From assembly GCA_025345505.1 (NCBI GenBank), contig JANVCC010000013.1:2216728-2280727 (forward strand): DNA of 64,000 nucleotides, given 5' to 3'. The stretch is from Todiramphus chloris collaris (taxonomy: Eukaryota; Chordata; Aves; Coraciiformes; Alcedinidae). Position numbers and translations under genes: made by a program. This document shows, in pieces, positions 46,701 through 57,960 of the stretch. Each line of letters begins with the position of its first letter. Position 1 is the stretch's first letter. The notes beneath the pieces are model-generated. The model saw only the letters and a list, made by a program, of their open reading frames with translations, ran no database searches and was not told the origin of the DNA.

Positions 46701-47278
46701 GAGACTGCACTTTAAAGCACATCATCGCCTTTACGAATCTGCTTCTGTTGTTTTCTCTCTGTGAAGCCACGTTAAATGTAAGTGCTATAGATTTGGTAAA
46801 ACATGTTGTGGCTTATGTCTGTGAGTCCATCCCAAATAGCGTGAACCTGGAGTGTATTGGGTTCCCTCGTTCAGGTCTGCTGAAAGCTCTTGTCCCTCAT
46901 TCCCGAACTAGGATGCCATTGCTGGTCCCAAAATGCCACTTCTTTTTCTCCAGGTGTTTTTCCTGCACTTCAAATTCTTAAGTTTTCAGAGTTAATAATG
47001 AACAAACATGGGGAATAAATGAGGAGTCTGGCCTCTTGTGGCTGTGGCGAAACCATACAAGTGTGCAGCGAGGTCTGGAGGAAAAGGTGATGGAGAGCAG
47101 AGGATGGTGCTGGGGGTGAAACCAGAGCAGCTTTTAGGCACACAAGGCCCAAACAGAAACTACGAATTTCATCTGAGCACAGACAGTTGCTCTGAGCATA
47201 ACTTAGTTATGTTAATCAATTAGGCGCTTTGAGACAAAAGGGTGTTTGTTGGGCATCTGCGGAGCAGAGGGGACATGA

Positions 47279-47354
47279 TTTCAGGGTTGGATTACATGAC
47301 CTTTAAAGGTCCCTTCCAACCCAAACCATTCCGTGATTCTATGATTCTATGATT
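47279..47354 (+). mobile_element. CR1 3' tail
   Basis: Terminal segment ggttggattacatgacc with three octamers after it. Confidence 0.85.
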
Positions 47355-47576
47355 TCTGGCTGTATCAGCCTGGTAGACACTCTTATCTTTCGCTCCAGAC
47401 CTTACTTTGCTTCTGTCACCCATAAAACCTGAGCCTGGGGCATCAGCCTAGACCTGCTGAAAGCCTGGAGCTGCAGCTCCCAGACACCCAAGGAGTCTTA
47501 CACTGGAGACACCAGCCAGACTCCATCCACTGAATGTGATGGGGTGTATGGCCCTGACAAGGAAAGGAACAGAAAG

Positions 47577-47800
47577 GAAAGGGGGGGGAGGGAAGGGTGA
47601 AGAGGGAAGAGAAGAAGAATAGAAGAGGAGAAGAGGGGAGAAAAGAGGAGAGGAGAGGAGAGGAGAGGAGAGGAGAGGAGAGGAGAGGAGNNNNNNNNNN
47701 GAGGAGAGGAGAGGAGAGGAGAGGAGAGGAGAGGAGAGGAGAGGAGAAAGAGGAGAAGAGGAGAGGAAGGAGAAGGAAAAGGGGAAGAATGAGAAAGAAG
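47577..47800. repeat. GGAGA purine tract with a 10-N assembly gap
   Basis: A purine-only run of (GGAGA)n type. Ns occupy 47691-47700, so the true length is unknown. Open frames across it are artefacts. Confidence 0.97.
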
Positions 47801-47925
47801 ATGAAGGAGAGTCCTGATTGTTTGTACAAGCTGATTTACCTTGGTGTCAGCCTCTCAAAACTCAGGAGTTTATTTCATGCTGGACACTAAAAGTCTGTAA
47901 GGAACCCTTCACCAAAAGGGTTTTT

Positions 47926-48118
47926 TCTTCCCCACAGGTGTTGTTAAGGCCTGTCCCAGGCTGGCCAGGGCAGTGGTGGAGTCCCCATCCCTGGAGGGGT
48001 TTCAAAGATGTGGTGTTGAGGGCCATGGTTTAGCAGTGACCTGGCAGTGCTGGGTTAGCAGTTGGACTTGATGATGTTACAGATCTTTTCCAACCAAAAC
48101 AATTATGTATTACTATGT
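47926..48118 (+). mobile_element. CR1 LINE, family B, 5'-truncated
   Basis: Sense tail with a small deletion (caaagatgtggtg), ending in degraded octamers. Confidence 0.9.
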
Positions 48119-48424
48119 TCTGTGAGATGAAGGCTCCAGCAAGCTGGGCTGGGTCCGATTTGCCAGTCAAAAGCCTCTGGATCCTTTGAATAATTCCTTG
48201 ATCCATTCCAGTTTAGTGCCTGAAACTGGGACAGCGAGGTAAGACCATGCTGAGGTCAGGACTGTCGTCAATCCAAACCCCGTAGCGGTCTAGTTAAAAA
48301 AGACGAGTCCTGCCATGGTCTGGAAGCCCTGGGAAGAGCCAGTTCTTCCCCCCGCCCCTCACCCCCTGCAAAGACAACAGCCACCTTCTGCGTTCGGCTG
48401 CGCCTGGGGGCAGCGGCTTGGGCT

Positions 48425-48905
48425 AATTGGGAAGCTTTGATTAATGGGTAGTGCCTGGTTCTGACACAGGTGGTGTTTCTGCGCATTAAAGTCGCTGCCT
48501 TTATGGCAGTTTCTCTTATTGAATTAGAGAGAATGTGCTTGATACCCCCGCAGCCTCAGGATATCAGACCCAAAGGTAGCGGGAGAGTCTCCGTCCCCTC
48601 CTCCCCCTCTTCCCTTCTGCCCCATTTTTGTTGTTTTCTTTCAGGAAGGGTGAATTTAGAGATACAGCCTTTTTTTTTTTTTTTTTCCTCTCAAGCACTT
48701 CCTCTTTATTTTTGTAATTTATTTTCTTTCTGGCTGGTCCTGCTGCCGCTTCATGGACTCCACGTGCCTCCTGGTTCGCAGTTTGTTGGCCGGGAGACTT
48801 GCCGCACACCACGTCTCGAGATGTAGCTGATATGTTTAATTTATAACTGCTGCCTTAATTGAATAATTGGATTTAATCCGTCACTCGCTGCGTGAGCCAA
48901 ACAGT
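48425..48905. promoter_or_regulatory. Candidate enhancer with paired homeodomain palindromes
   Basis: Holds TTATTGAATTA (48516-48526) and TAATTGAATAA (48856-48866), each one base from the TAAT-N3-ATTA palindrome bound by paired-type homeodomains, followed by AATTGG and TAATCC. Confidence 0.38.
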
Positions 48906-49009
48906 CTCCAGAGGGGCTCGGCTGGGGATACAAAGGGAATGTGCACTCGGGAGTTTGTCCAGGGTGGTGGGGATGAGCAGGGACTGCAGCTGGTGGGATG
49001 CAGCTTGAC

Positions 49010-49959
49010 ATCTGGGTGGTGTCCCCAGGGCTCAGGGTTGAGACCACTTCTGTTTAATATCTTTATCAATGGTCTGAACGAGGGGATCAAGGCACCCTCA
49101 GTAAGTTTGCAGATGACACCAAGTTGGGCAGGAGTGTTGATCTGCTAGAGGGTCAGGAGGGTCTACAGAGGGATCAGGCCAGGGTGGACTGATGGGCCAA
49201 GGCCAGTGGGATGCGATTCAACAAGGCCAATGGCCCTTGGTCCAGAACAACCCTCTGCAACAATTCAGGCTGGGGCACAATGGCTGGAACGGCCTGATGG
49301 AAAAGGACCAGGGGGATTGGTTGACAGGTGGCTGAAGATGAGCCAGCATGTGCCCAGGTGGCCGAGAAGCCCACCAGCATCCTGGCTTGGATCAGCACTG
49401 GTGTGACCAGCAGGACTAGGGCAGGGATTGTCCACCAGGACTGGGCACTGGGGAGGCCACCACTCAAATCCTGGGTTCAGTTTGGGCCCCTGACTCCAAG
49501 AAGGCCATTGAGGGGCTGGAGCGTGTCCAGAGAAGGGCAACAAAACTGGTAAAGGGTCTAGAGCACAAGTATTGTAAGGAGCAGCTGAGGGACCTGGGGT
49601 TGTTGAGCCTGAAGAAAAAGAGTCTCAGGGGAGACCTTCTTGCTCTCAACAACTCCCTGAAAGGAGGTTGGAGCCAGGTGGGGGTTGGTCTCTTCTTGAA
49701 GGTACAAGCGATAGGACAAGAAGAAACAGCCTCAAGTTGCCCCAGGGGAGGTTTAGGTTGGACCTGAGGAACAATTTCTTCCCCACAAGGGTTGTCAAGG
49801 CCTGTCCCAGGCTGCCCAGGACAGTGGTGGAGTCCCCATCCCTGGAGGGGTTTCAAAGCCATGGAGCTGTGGTGCTGAGGGACATGGTGTAGTGCTGGGT
49901 TAACAGTTGAGCTTGATTATCTTAAAGGTCTCTTCCAACCAAACTGATTCTATGATTCA
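49010..49959 (+). mobile_element. CR1 LINE, family B, with RT catalytic motif
   Basis: About 950 bp, among the longest copies here. The FADD catalytic motif of the reverse transcriptase lies at 49106-49117, but the frame stops soon after. Complete B tail and octamers. Confidence 0.95.
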
Positions 49960-50221
49960 GTCTCCACTGCAGAGGGAAGAAACCCTGCTCTGTCCTTTCC
50001 ACAGGATATATCCTGTCTCTCTTTCCTGCTGCATGAAGCTGGACAGAGAATGGCAGGACCAGGAGAAGGGGGAAGATGATTCCCCAGTCATAACAGGGCA
50101 TCTCTAAGGGTGCAGGATTCCTCCCAATGCACTGACTGGGGATGGTGATGGTGGGAGGGAGCTTGGCTGTGGCTGGCTGACGCTCTCTCCTCTGCAGGCG
50201 TAGATGTTTATTTTGGCTTAA

Positions 50222-50341
50222 CAAAATCCAAGACACGTTCCTATGTGACCTGCTCTGGGTGGTCGTGCTCTGGCAGGGGGTTTGGACTAGATGATCTTTC
50301 GAGGTCCCTTCCAACCTTTAACACTCTGTGATTCTGTGATC
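50222..50341 (+). mobile_element. CR1 3' tail, family D
   Basis: Sense tail ttcctatgtgacctgctc to ctgtgattctgtgat. Confidence 0.9.
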
Positions 50342-51284
50342 CCATCTCATAAAAAGTCAGGACAGGCAGGTCTTTTCCAGTGATCCCTGCAGCTTGGGTG
50401 ATACACCTGGCTCATGTAAACCAGCAATTAAAAGGCTGATGTTCATGTTTCCAGAATACTTTCATCAATGATTAGATTCTGAATCCAGCAGGGTCTCGTT
50501 TGGCTTTTCACTAGAAGGTGTAGAGGCACCAGGGTGAGCAGTGCATGCACAGAAGGTGTCTCCTGTCTGAGATTATAAATCAAAGGAGGATATTTTTTTT
50601 TAAGTTTTGGGGTTTTTTTATGTGGTTTGTGATCTCATATGCTAAATATTATGCCAGAGAAAGAATCTTTTATGTAGATACTTAGATTTTGCCAGGCAAC
50701 GCACACTTAGAGGTGGGGGGTTCCAAACCCACCACTGCTTCTCTGAACCTTTTGGGTTGAAGTAACCTGTTACAACCCTTCCCAAGGTTGACTAAGGAGA
50801 GAGGAAGGAAAAGTGTTTATTTTTTTAGCATCAAGATTTTGGGTAAAGAGTAATGCAGAAAATCTACTTTTTGATGATAAAATTCCAAACTTGGAAGATG
50901 ATGAGCAGTTACGATGTTCTTTGGAATGGAGCTGAGCAGTTACAGTGTTGGTGTTTCCAAGCTGAGGGGAAACTGAGTGAGCAGTAACATCATCCTCCCC
51001 TGATCCAAAGGAAATTTGGTTTATTTTGGACAAGATAAGACCCTTTACAAGTTCTGTATCTCAGAGTGTGCAGCACCTGCACATCAGGTCGGACTTTTCA
51101 AGAAAACAGCTTTGGTCTAGTTTGAGGTTCATCTTCTTCCACCTCCCGCAGCCACCAATGATGGGGCTGGATGAGCAGTTCTTTGGAGATATGGTAGAGC
51201 TCAGAGGGAGGAGAGCGATCCCACGGTGGGTATGGACCTGGAGCCACCACCCTGCGGTACCCTGAGCCCGGGCGGTCTGAGAAG

Positions 51285-51500
51285 CTCCGCTGAATGAATT
51301 GATTTGATAAATGGACATTTATTACACTCACAAATTGGCTGAAACCAATTTCGGTCACATCAACCCCTGATAACTGCTGGGGTATTGATTTGTGTAAAGT
51401 AATACAGTGAATTTATCAGTTCAATAGCGAGCTGAAGGGCCTCTCGGAGACACCGCACTACACTGACGCCGTTACAGATGTACGAAATAAAGCGAGTGCA
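51285..51500. promoter_or_regulatory. CR1-free regulatory-looking island
   Basis: AT-rich with gaattgatttgataaatgg, repeated caatt/aattg words and CpGs (cactgacgccgttac), 220 bp before the 38-bp minisatellite. Confidence 0.3.
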
Positions 51501-51720
51501 GCGCAGCAACGCTGGAAATGGCTCTGAAGAAGAAGGCCCAGGCGTCATCAGCAGCCTCTTTGCTTGGACATTGGGTCTGAATGTCTTAATGAAATTTCGT
51601 CAAAGCAGCACAGCCTTCCTTCTGTTTGATATTTATTTATTTATCTCTGCCATCCCCAAAGGTACAGGAGGAAGGTGACGGCTTTCCAAGAGGCGTAGCG
51701 TGGATTTCTTGTGCAGCTAT

Positions 51721-51893
51721 CAACAAAGAGCGGTCAACGGGGCCTCTCGCATGACCATCAGCAAAGAGCAGTCAACAGGGCCTCTTGTGTGGCAATCAAC
51801 AAAGAGCAGTCAGTGGGGTCTCTTACATACTTCTCAGTGAAGAGTCTGTCAGCAAGACCTCTTGTGTGATGGTCAATGAAGAGCAGTCAACAG
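51721..51893. repeat. 38-bp minisatellite, about 4.5 copies
   Basis: Units at 51721, 51759, 51797, 51835 (39 bp) and a partial at 51874. The core caacaaagagcagtcaac is followed by ggggcctctt-type sequence; later units are more diverged. Confidence 0.9.
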
Positions 51894-53082
51894 CCACTTT
51901 GTGGGTGCAAAGCCCAAGGAGAGGAGTGTTCCTGTGGGCTTTCTCACTGAGGTTTTCATCCTTAAGGCTGGTGCTGATGGTTCCTAGCATGGTTCCTCTT
52001 GCTGAAGCTGCAGTGCTTCAGAGAGCCTCCTCCAGCTGCAGCTGCAAGATCTGGGCATGTGCTGGCCCCTCTGTTGTGACATCCAGGATTTTTTGTTTTC
52101 CAAACCTCAGGAGAACTGAGGCTGGGCTGGGTGCTGGAATATTTCAGCATCTTAAGGCTGCTTGTAGAAAAGGTTTTACACCTCATCACTCTCTTGATCT
52201 ACTTAACCCACTAACTAACAATGATCAAGACCTTCCAGCTAGCATCTCACACTGAGCACTAACTTTATGGTCATTTTTTATGGGGTGCTTTATATCCCTG
52301 AGTGAGACAAGCTTTATTTACCCATCAAGTCTGGTTTCCTGCTACGAAGGGGAGTGAAAAAAGACCGCATTTAACCTCACCACCTTTGGACCATTGAACG
52401 TGCTGACCCCTGCAAGTGGTCACTCTGTGCCCTGAAGCAAAAGTTTATTACCTTTATTATCTGAGCTGAGATATCTGCAGAAATTGTCGGCGGGTGTGTT
52501 ATTCCCCATCAATTTTTATAAAATATCTCCACCCTGGGTGTTTGACTCCATGTTTGCTGTGATAAAGGGCAGGGAAGGAGAACATGGAGTGCCGGGAAGG
52601 ACACGCGATGGAACGGACTCAGAAGGGTGCAGGAGCTGGGACATCCCTGGGCTCGATCAGACTTTCCTTTGGACCGTCTCCTTCTCTTCTTTCTCCTGCG
52701 GTGGCTGATTCTGGGGGGTAACATGGCTCAGGAGCAGCTAGAGGGCAGGACTGTATGCCTGCCAGGCTTCCAAGAGCTGCATCGACATGGTCCAAGCAAA
52801 GGCACCTGGGCAGGGTGGGAGGAAGCCGGACGCAGGCCAGTCCTGCAACCTGGCTCTGCACCCAAGATAATTACACCTTGACAAGAGTCAAAAGTTGTTA
52901 GCGTGGCAAAGGCACCAGGTAATGCATGTCGATTGCATCCAGGCATAAACCAGCAAAGTCCTCGTGGCACTGGGGCTTGAGGTCCCACTGAATTCACAGT
53001 CCCTGCACTCAGTCCCATTTCGCTGAGTGGATGTGCCCTGGAGTTTGAGGTGAAATTGGGCTTTTCCAGCTGTTTCCACACC

Positions 53083-53290
53083 ACAGAATGATGTGGCTTG
53101 GAAGGGACCTTTCAAGGCCATCCAGTCCAACCCCCCTGCAGGGAGCAGGGACATCTGCAGCTAGAGCAGGTTGCTCAGAGCCCCAGCCAACCTCACCTGG
53201 AATGTTTCCAGGGATGGGGCATCGACCACCTCTCTGGGCAACTAGGGCCAGGGTCTCACCACACTCATGGTGAAGAATTCTTTCCTAAAC
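53083..53290 (-). mobile_element. CR1 LINE, family A, short
   Basis: Reversed tail at 53083 and an A tail, ending near actcatggtgaagaattc. Confidence 0.92.
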
Positions 53291-53404
53291 GCTGTGTGAT
53301 GCAAACCTTCACCTTGAGAGCTACCAGCACCTTTCAGGAGCCCCCCCATATATCCCTGGGGAGATTGGGGATTCAGTCTCATTCCTCTCTGTAAGTAACT
53401 GCAA

Positions 53405-53590
53405 TAGTTAATCACCCTCATTATTAAAAAACGTTGTGCCTTGTTTCTTGTTTGAATTCATCCAGCTCCAGCCCCTGGAGCATGTTAATTTTGTCTGCTA
53501 GATGAGCGAGTTCTCTGCTTTCTTGTGGAGATGCTTAATGACTGTGGTCAAGTCAATCCTCAAACCTCAGGAGATTGATTTTTTTCTTGC
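53405..53590 (-). mobile_element. Ancient CR1-like LINE remnant
   Basis: The words ttgtgccttgtttcttg, tttgaattcatccagct, tttgtctgctaga and actgtggtcaagtcaatcc follow the old CR1 type abundant in turtles and crocodilians. Well diverged. Confidence 0.6.
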
Positions 53591-54367
53591 CATTTTCAGT
53601 CACACTTGAGGCTTTACTCTTGTTTTCCCAATCCTCACCAGATCTATCACCTTCCACCCTACCCATGTCTCCTCAGATACAGACACGGGCTCAGAGGAGC
53701 TCAGCTCCGTGCAGGTCTTCTAGGCAATTGCAAGAGCTTCATGGCAAATACCCATGAGGCTTCTCAGTGCATCCGTATGATCCAGCTGCAGGAATATTTC
53801 ACTTGAGCCATTGCTATTTAACATATTCCCACCGCATCTTCCGCTGGCAGAGGCAGCATTTCACCATCAGACTACAGGCTGCGATACTCAGCTTATTTTC
53901 ACAATCAAAATGGAAATACTTATTAAATATTCTGCATGTCGATTTACTCTCCCTGTTCCTGCAGGAAGACCTTCGCATGCCACAGCCTGGATACCTTTCC
54001 TTAGGGATCTCTTACTTTCCCATCAAGCAGAGGGTTTTGTGGACTGATTTCAAGATTTAATTTTAAATCAAAATTCAATCTTTAAGGTGCCTTCCAAGCC
54101 AAACCATTCTATGATTCTATGAATTCACCCATTTTAAAGGTTATTATCATGGTCTCCTGCCAGCTCCAGAGAGATGACACATCCACAGTTCCTCACAGTG
54201 CTGGCTGGTTCCAGGGAGAGCCAGGCAGTTGTGTCTGAGGGACACAGACAGAGGCTTGTTCCCAGGCTGCATTTTGGGGATAGCAGTCTAAAAAACATGT
54301 GTTTGGGGCTGGTAGTCACGAAGAGAGAGATGCTGTTTTCAGAGAATCATCACATCACAGAATCACA

Positions 54368-54545
54368 CGCACTCCAGCCCCTCAATGTCCTTCTCAGAGT
54401 GAGGGGCCCAAAACTGAACCCAGGATTTGAGGTGTGGCCTTTCCAGTGCCCAGTCCAGGGGGACAATCCCTGCCCTAGTCCTGCTGGCCACGCTAGTGCT
54501 GATCCAAGCCAGGATGCTGGTGGCTGCCTTGGCCAGCAGCTGCAG
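54368..54545 (-). mobile_element. CR1 family B fragment with tail region deleted
   Basis: Antisense 5' part (actccagcccctcaatgtcc to gctggtggctgcc), preceded at once by octamer-like cacatcacagaatcac: an internal deletion. Confidence 0.88.
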
Positions 54546-55076
54546 ACACTACTGAAAGGCAGCTAGCGCAGAGCTTTGGTGTGCTGCTTTTGCAGCATTA
54601 CAAAATATCACAAAACACTGTACCAGTGATCCACAGGGTAAGGCTAACTCTTTAAGAGGTGCAATATCAACCACATTTCAAAGATGCAGATAAGGAAGAT
54701 TTGTTTGCAGATGTGAGTCTGAGACAGACAGATGTAAGTCTGTCTCTCTCCTGCTGAACTAGGAGCTGTAAATGCAGTGTATTGCCTGTGTGATGAGCTC
54801 CCAGGGCACAAACTGGGATCTGGTGAGCACTATGCTCCCCTCTGGAGCCTTGAATCACCGTGTTTTGCTAGATCTAGCTGCCAAATCATGTCCAAGCTGT
54901 GGTCCAGAACATTTCATGTCCCACGGTCCCTTCCTGGCTCCAGCTTGTTCTGAGTCCATCTCCCCCGAGTGTGTGTTCTGGTCTCACAGCAAAAAGTTGT
55001 GCCCTTGAGTAGCACCTAATCCCCCATCAGTGCTGGAGCCTGACAGAGGCAAGCTGGGAGACAAATCCCAGTAATC

Positions 55077-55150
55077 ACTGAATCATGGAATGGTTTGGGT
55101 TTGAAGGGACCTTTCAAGTTCATCTCATCCAACACCCCTGCATGGAGCTC
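55077..55150 (-). mobile_element. CR1 tail, family A, left arm of an inverted pair
   Basis: Reversed octamer and tail, about 74 bp. Confidence 0.85.
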
Positions 55151-55325
55151 AGGTTGCCCAGAAGGGTGGTCGATGCCCCATCTCTGGAAACATTCCAGGT
55201 GAGGTTGGCTGGGGCTCTGAGCAACCTGCTCTAGTTGCAGATGTCCCTGCTCCCTGCAAGGGGGTTGGACTGGATGAGCTTGAAAGGTCCCTTCCAACCA
55301 AAGCCATTTTGTGATTCTGTGATCC
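55151..55325 (+). mobile_element. CR1 LINE, family A, right arm of an inverted pair
   Basis: Sense A tail joined head to head to the preceding copy, ending ttgtgattctgtgat. Confidence 0.9.
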
Positions 55326-55587
55326 CCACCATGGCAGGTAGTGGAGATCCACAGAGCTGAAGATAGCTGGAAGTCAGCACAATATAGAGAAAAGTGTCCC
55401 ACTGATGGGACTTGTCCTGAGCGTCCTTCTGCTCCAGGGAAGTTCTCTGTACCAAGCTGATGCCCACAGCAGATGGGCATCTCATCCATCTCCCACTGTC
55501 AACCAACTACCTTATAGCAAGATAAGCCTAGTGCGGTGATGTTACTGGTTTGGTGAACATGCTCACAGAGCCTGAGGCTGCTCAGTG

Positions 55588-55757
55588 GGGCTGAGAAGTT
55601 GTGGATGCCCCATCCCTGTAAGTGCTGAGGGACAGGTTGGATGGGGTCTGAGCAACCTGGTTTAGTTGAAGATGTTCCTGCTCACTGCAGGGGGATTGGG
55701 ACCAGATGATCTTTAAGGTCTCTTCCAACCCAAACCGTGCTGTCATTCTGTGAATCA
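55588..55757 (+). mobile_element. CR1 LINE, A-like older tail
   Basis: Sense, diverged (gaagatgttcctgctcac), ending with octamer-like cattctgtgaatca. Confidence 0.85.
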
Positions 55758-56102
55758 CACCCTGGGTGCCTGTGGGAGGTTGAAGACATCACCAGTTCTG
55801 CAGGGCAGGTCAGAGTCTGTTCTGAGGAAGGGATCTGCTGTTAGGACCAGGAGATGGGGAGGTCATCAAGTTTTGCAGTTTCCAAAACCTCCTTGCCTTC
55901 TGCAAAATTTTTCATTGGTACCTTCACCAGGATGTCCTTGGCCATTGCTCTCCAGAGAGATAATGGACTTTCCCAGTACTTCTGGAGTTACACCAGTTCA
56001 GAGCTGTTGTGACCTTCAGTCACCTCACTCTTCCCATTCACACCTGAGATATAATGCAAAAACCTCCTCAAATCTGCTTTTTTTTTTCCACAGATAAAAG
56101 CC

Positions 56103-56212
56103 CTTTTCCCTTTCCCACCCCCCTCCCTTTCCCCCACCCTCCCTCCCCTCACTCCCTCCCTCCCCCCCTCCCTCCCCCCCTCCCTCCCTCCCTATCACCC
56201 CCCTCCCTCCTC
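56103..56212. repeat. Polypyrimidine (CCCT)n-like tract
   Basis: Nearly pure C/T over about 110 bp, mostly ccctccct. Low complexity, possibly variable in length. Confidence 0.93.
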
Positions 56213-56500
56213 CTCACTGTCTCCCTGGCAACGCTGAGTGCACATCCTGGAAAACTTTATCCGAAATCTGCTCTGGGCAGCTTTCCAAATCCATGCTAAC
56301 CTGATTAGGTGTCTCTGGGGCCTTGGCTGGCTAATCAAATTAGATAGCACTAATGGCAGGGAGGACTTGGAGTGGGCAGAGAGCAGTAAAACATAGTGTG
56401 TACTTAGTGATAATTATACTTGCTTTTGTGTCATTGATTTATATGCCTTCCCCCCCCCCCCTTTTTTTTTGTTTTGTGTTTTTGTTGTCTTTAAATGCAG

Positions 56501-56578
56501 CTATTCGCAGGAAGGAGAACGGCTGGTATGATGAGGAGCACCCACTGGTCTTTCTTTTCTTGGGATCGTCTGGAATAG
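56501..56578 (+). CDS. CLPB: CLPB exon: AAA+ domain up to Walker A
   Basis: Two bases complete Ala, then 25 codons and one base. The product reads [20 protein letters not shown] and then GSSGI. The hydrophobic strand LVFLFLG leads into the Walker A loop; the intron falls inside the loop, in the codon of the Gly before the catalytic Lys. The acceptor is tgtctttaaatgcag at 56500, preceded by an unusual homopolymer run of C then T (about 56451-56470). The donor is GTAACA at 56579. The partner exon at 58860 restores GSSGIGKT. Confidence 0.95.
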   Translation, partial: LFAGRRTAGMMRSTHWSFFSWDRLE

Positions 56579-56783
56579 GTAACATCTGGGTTGTGGTGGG
56601 ACAGAGAACCCTGTGGAAAGCCCAGGCTGCTCCTTGTGCAGGCCCTCCAGCACTTTTCTGCAGAAAGTACCACTGAAAAGGTGCTGTTGTCCTTCTGACT
56701 GGTCTCCCGGTCCGTCATCCCGCAGGGTGACCACTACAACCTCCAGCACACACATCCCGCTCTGGGGCACAAGCAGCTGAATG

Positions 56784-56923
56784 ATAGAATCATAGAATGG
56801 TTTGAATTGGAAGGGATCTTTAAGATCTTAGTGGCTTCCTCTGGCCCTGCTCCAAGAGGTCCACTTCCTTCTTGTGTTGGAGGCTCCAAGGCTGGACACA
56901 GTACTCAAGGTGGGGTCTCAGGG
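56784..56923 (-). mobile_element. CR1 LINE with internal deletion
   Basis: Reversed octamers and the first tail bases, then a jump to the internal tggcttcctctggccctgc region. Confidence 0.85.
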
Positions 56924-57059
56924 AATTATCCCAGGGGCTGTCTGCACTCCAAGTCTCAAGAAGGGGTTGTTTTCACAATAAAAGTGTTATTTTACAAGGC
57001 CTGGGCTTTGCGGGAGGTGAGTGGGGTGATAAAAATCCACTGATTTCAAACTGCTGGGC

Positions 57060-57960
57060 GAAGATCACATTTTAATGATGGGATTTTATTGACACCGATA
57101 ATATTTGTCCTGAAGCACAAGAAAATGCAGTACAATAGCTGATCAGTTCCTGAAACGAACAAAATGACTTTTAGTCAGGGGGGAAGAAAGAAAAAGAAAG
57201 AAAGGTTAAAAAAAAAACAGCTTCAAAGTAAGCAAACTGTGATATTTGAAACAATCTCAGTGCTTCTCCCACGTCCACTGATTCTCTGGTCTTTGGGAAG
57301 TTGACTGATGTTGGAGGGCTTAAAACAACGGGGCACACACTGATTGTTGCCCGACCAGGCTCCTGCCTCAGAGTGGCACAGGCCAGGTGTTAGCTCTGCT
57401 ATAAAACTGTATAAAACCAGTGAGAAATGGGTTTGAGACTCCATTCCATGACTTAAGCTCTGAAGACTCCGTCATGTAAATCGTCAGCTCTTCAACTCCC
57501 GGGTAGTTCCACAGGGTTGTTTCTTTCCTTCTTTTACTGCCACAAAAATGAATCTTGAAATAAGAAAGCGAGGCAGACGAGAATCACGTCGTCTCAGAAG
57601 GATATTTGATGTAGGTCTGGGGCTAACAGGAATCTGAAAGGCCAGATATGTGCACAGGAGAATATCTGAGGTGTCTTTACATTTTGGTGGATTCCCACAT
57701 CAGCAAAGCACTTTAAAGTTCCATTCATATACAGGTGTATATATAAATATACAGAAAAATGTATAGGTACCCATATATACTTCTGTGCTTACACACTGGG
57801 ATCTTCAATACGGCGATACCCGAAGTCACCAAAGCTCGAACTAAAATCACGATGCCAAATTTTGGCCGAGGTTTTCCCTCTGACTTCCCTGCGCCGTGAT
57901 CAATTCCCATTTTCACGGAACTTTGGTGGTGATTTAATGAAGTGATCCCACGGATCCCAG
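57060..57960. promoter_or_regulatory. Candidate intronic enhancer island
   Basis: Repeat-free, AT-rich, within the intron that splits Walker A. Contains cattttaatgatgggattt, attgacaccgataatattt and scattered CpGs. Confidence 0.32.

Larger units (their letters stand above)
44208..56500 (+). other. CLPB: CLPB intron, 12293 bp
   Basis: CR1 copies, two older CR1-like remnants, the purine tract with an assembly gap, a 38-bp minisatellite, a polypyrimidine tract and two regulatory-looking islands are listed separately. Nothing recognisable in 45067-45590, 46701-47278, 47355-47576, 48119-48424, 49960-50221, 50342-51284, 51895-53082, 53591-54367, 54546-55076 and 55758-56102. Confidence 0.8.

Noticed and set aside
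47443..47890. Open frames rich in Ser/Leu/Pro or Arg/Glu
   Set aside because: Produced by the GGAGA repeat and crossing the Ns.
51721..51893. CRISPR-like array of 38-bp repeats
   Set aside because: The units are contiguous with no spacers, and the genome is avian; it is a minisatellite.
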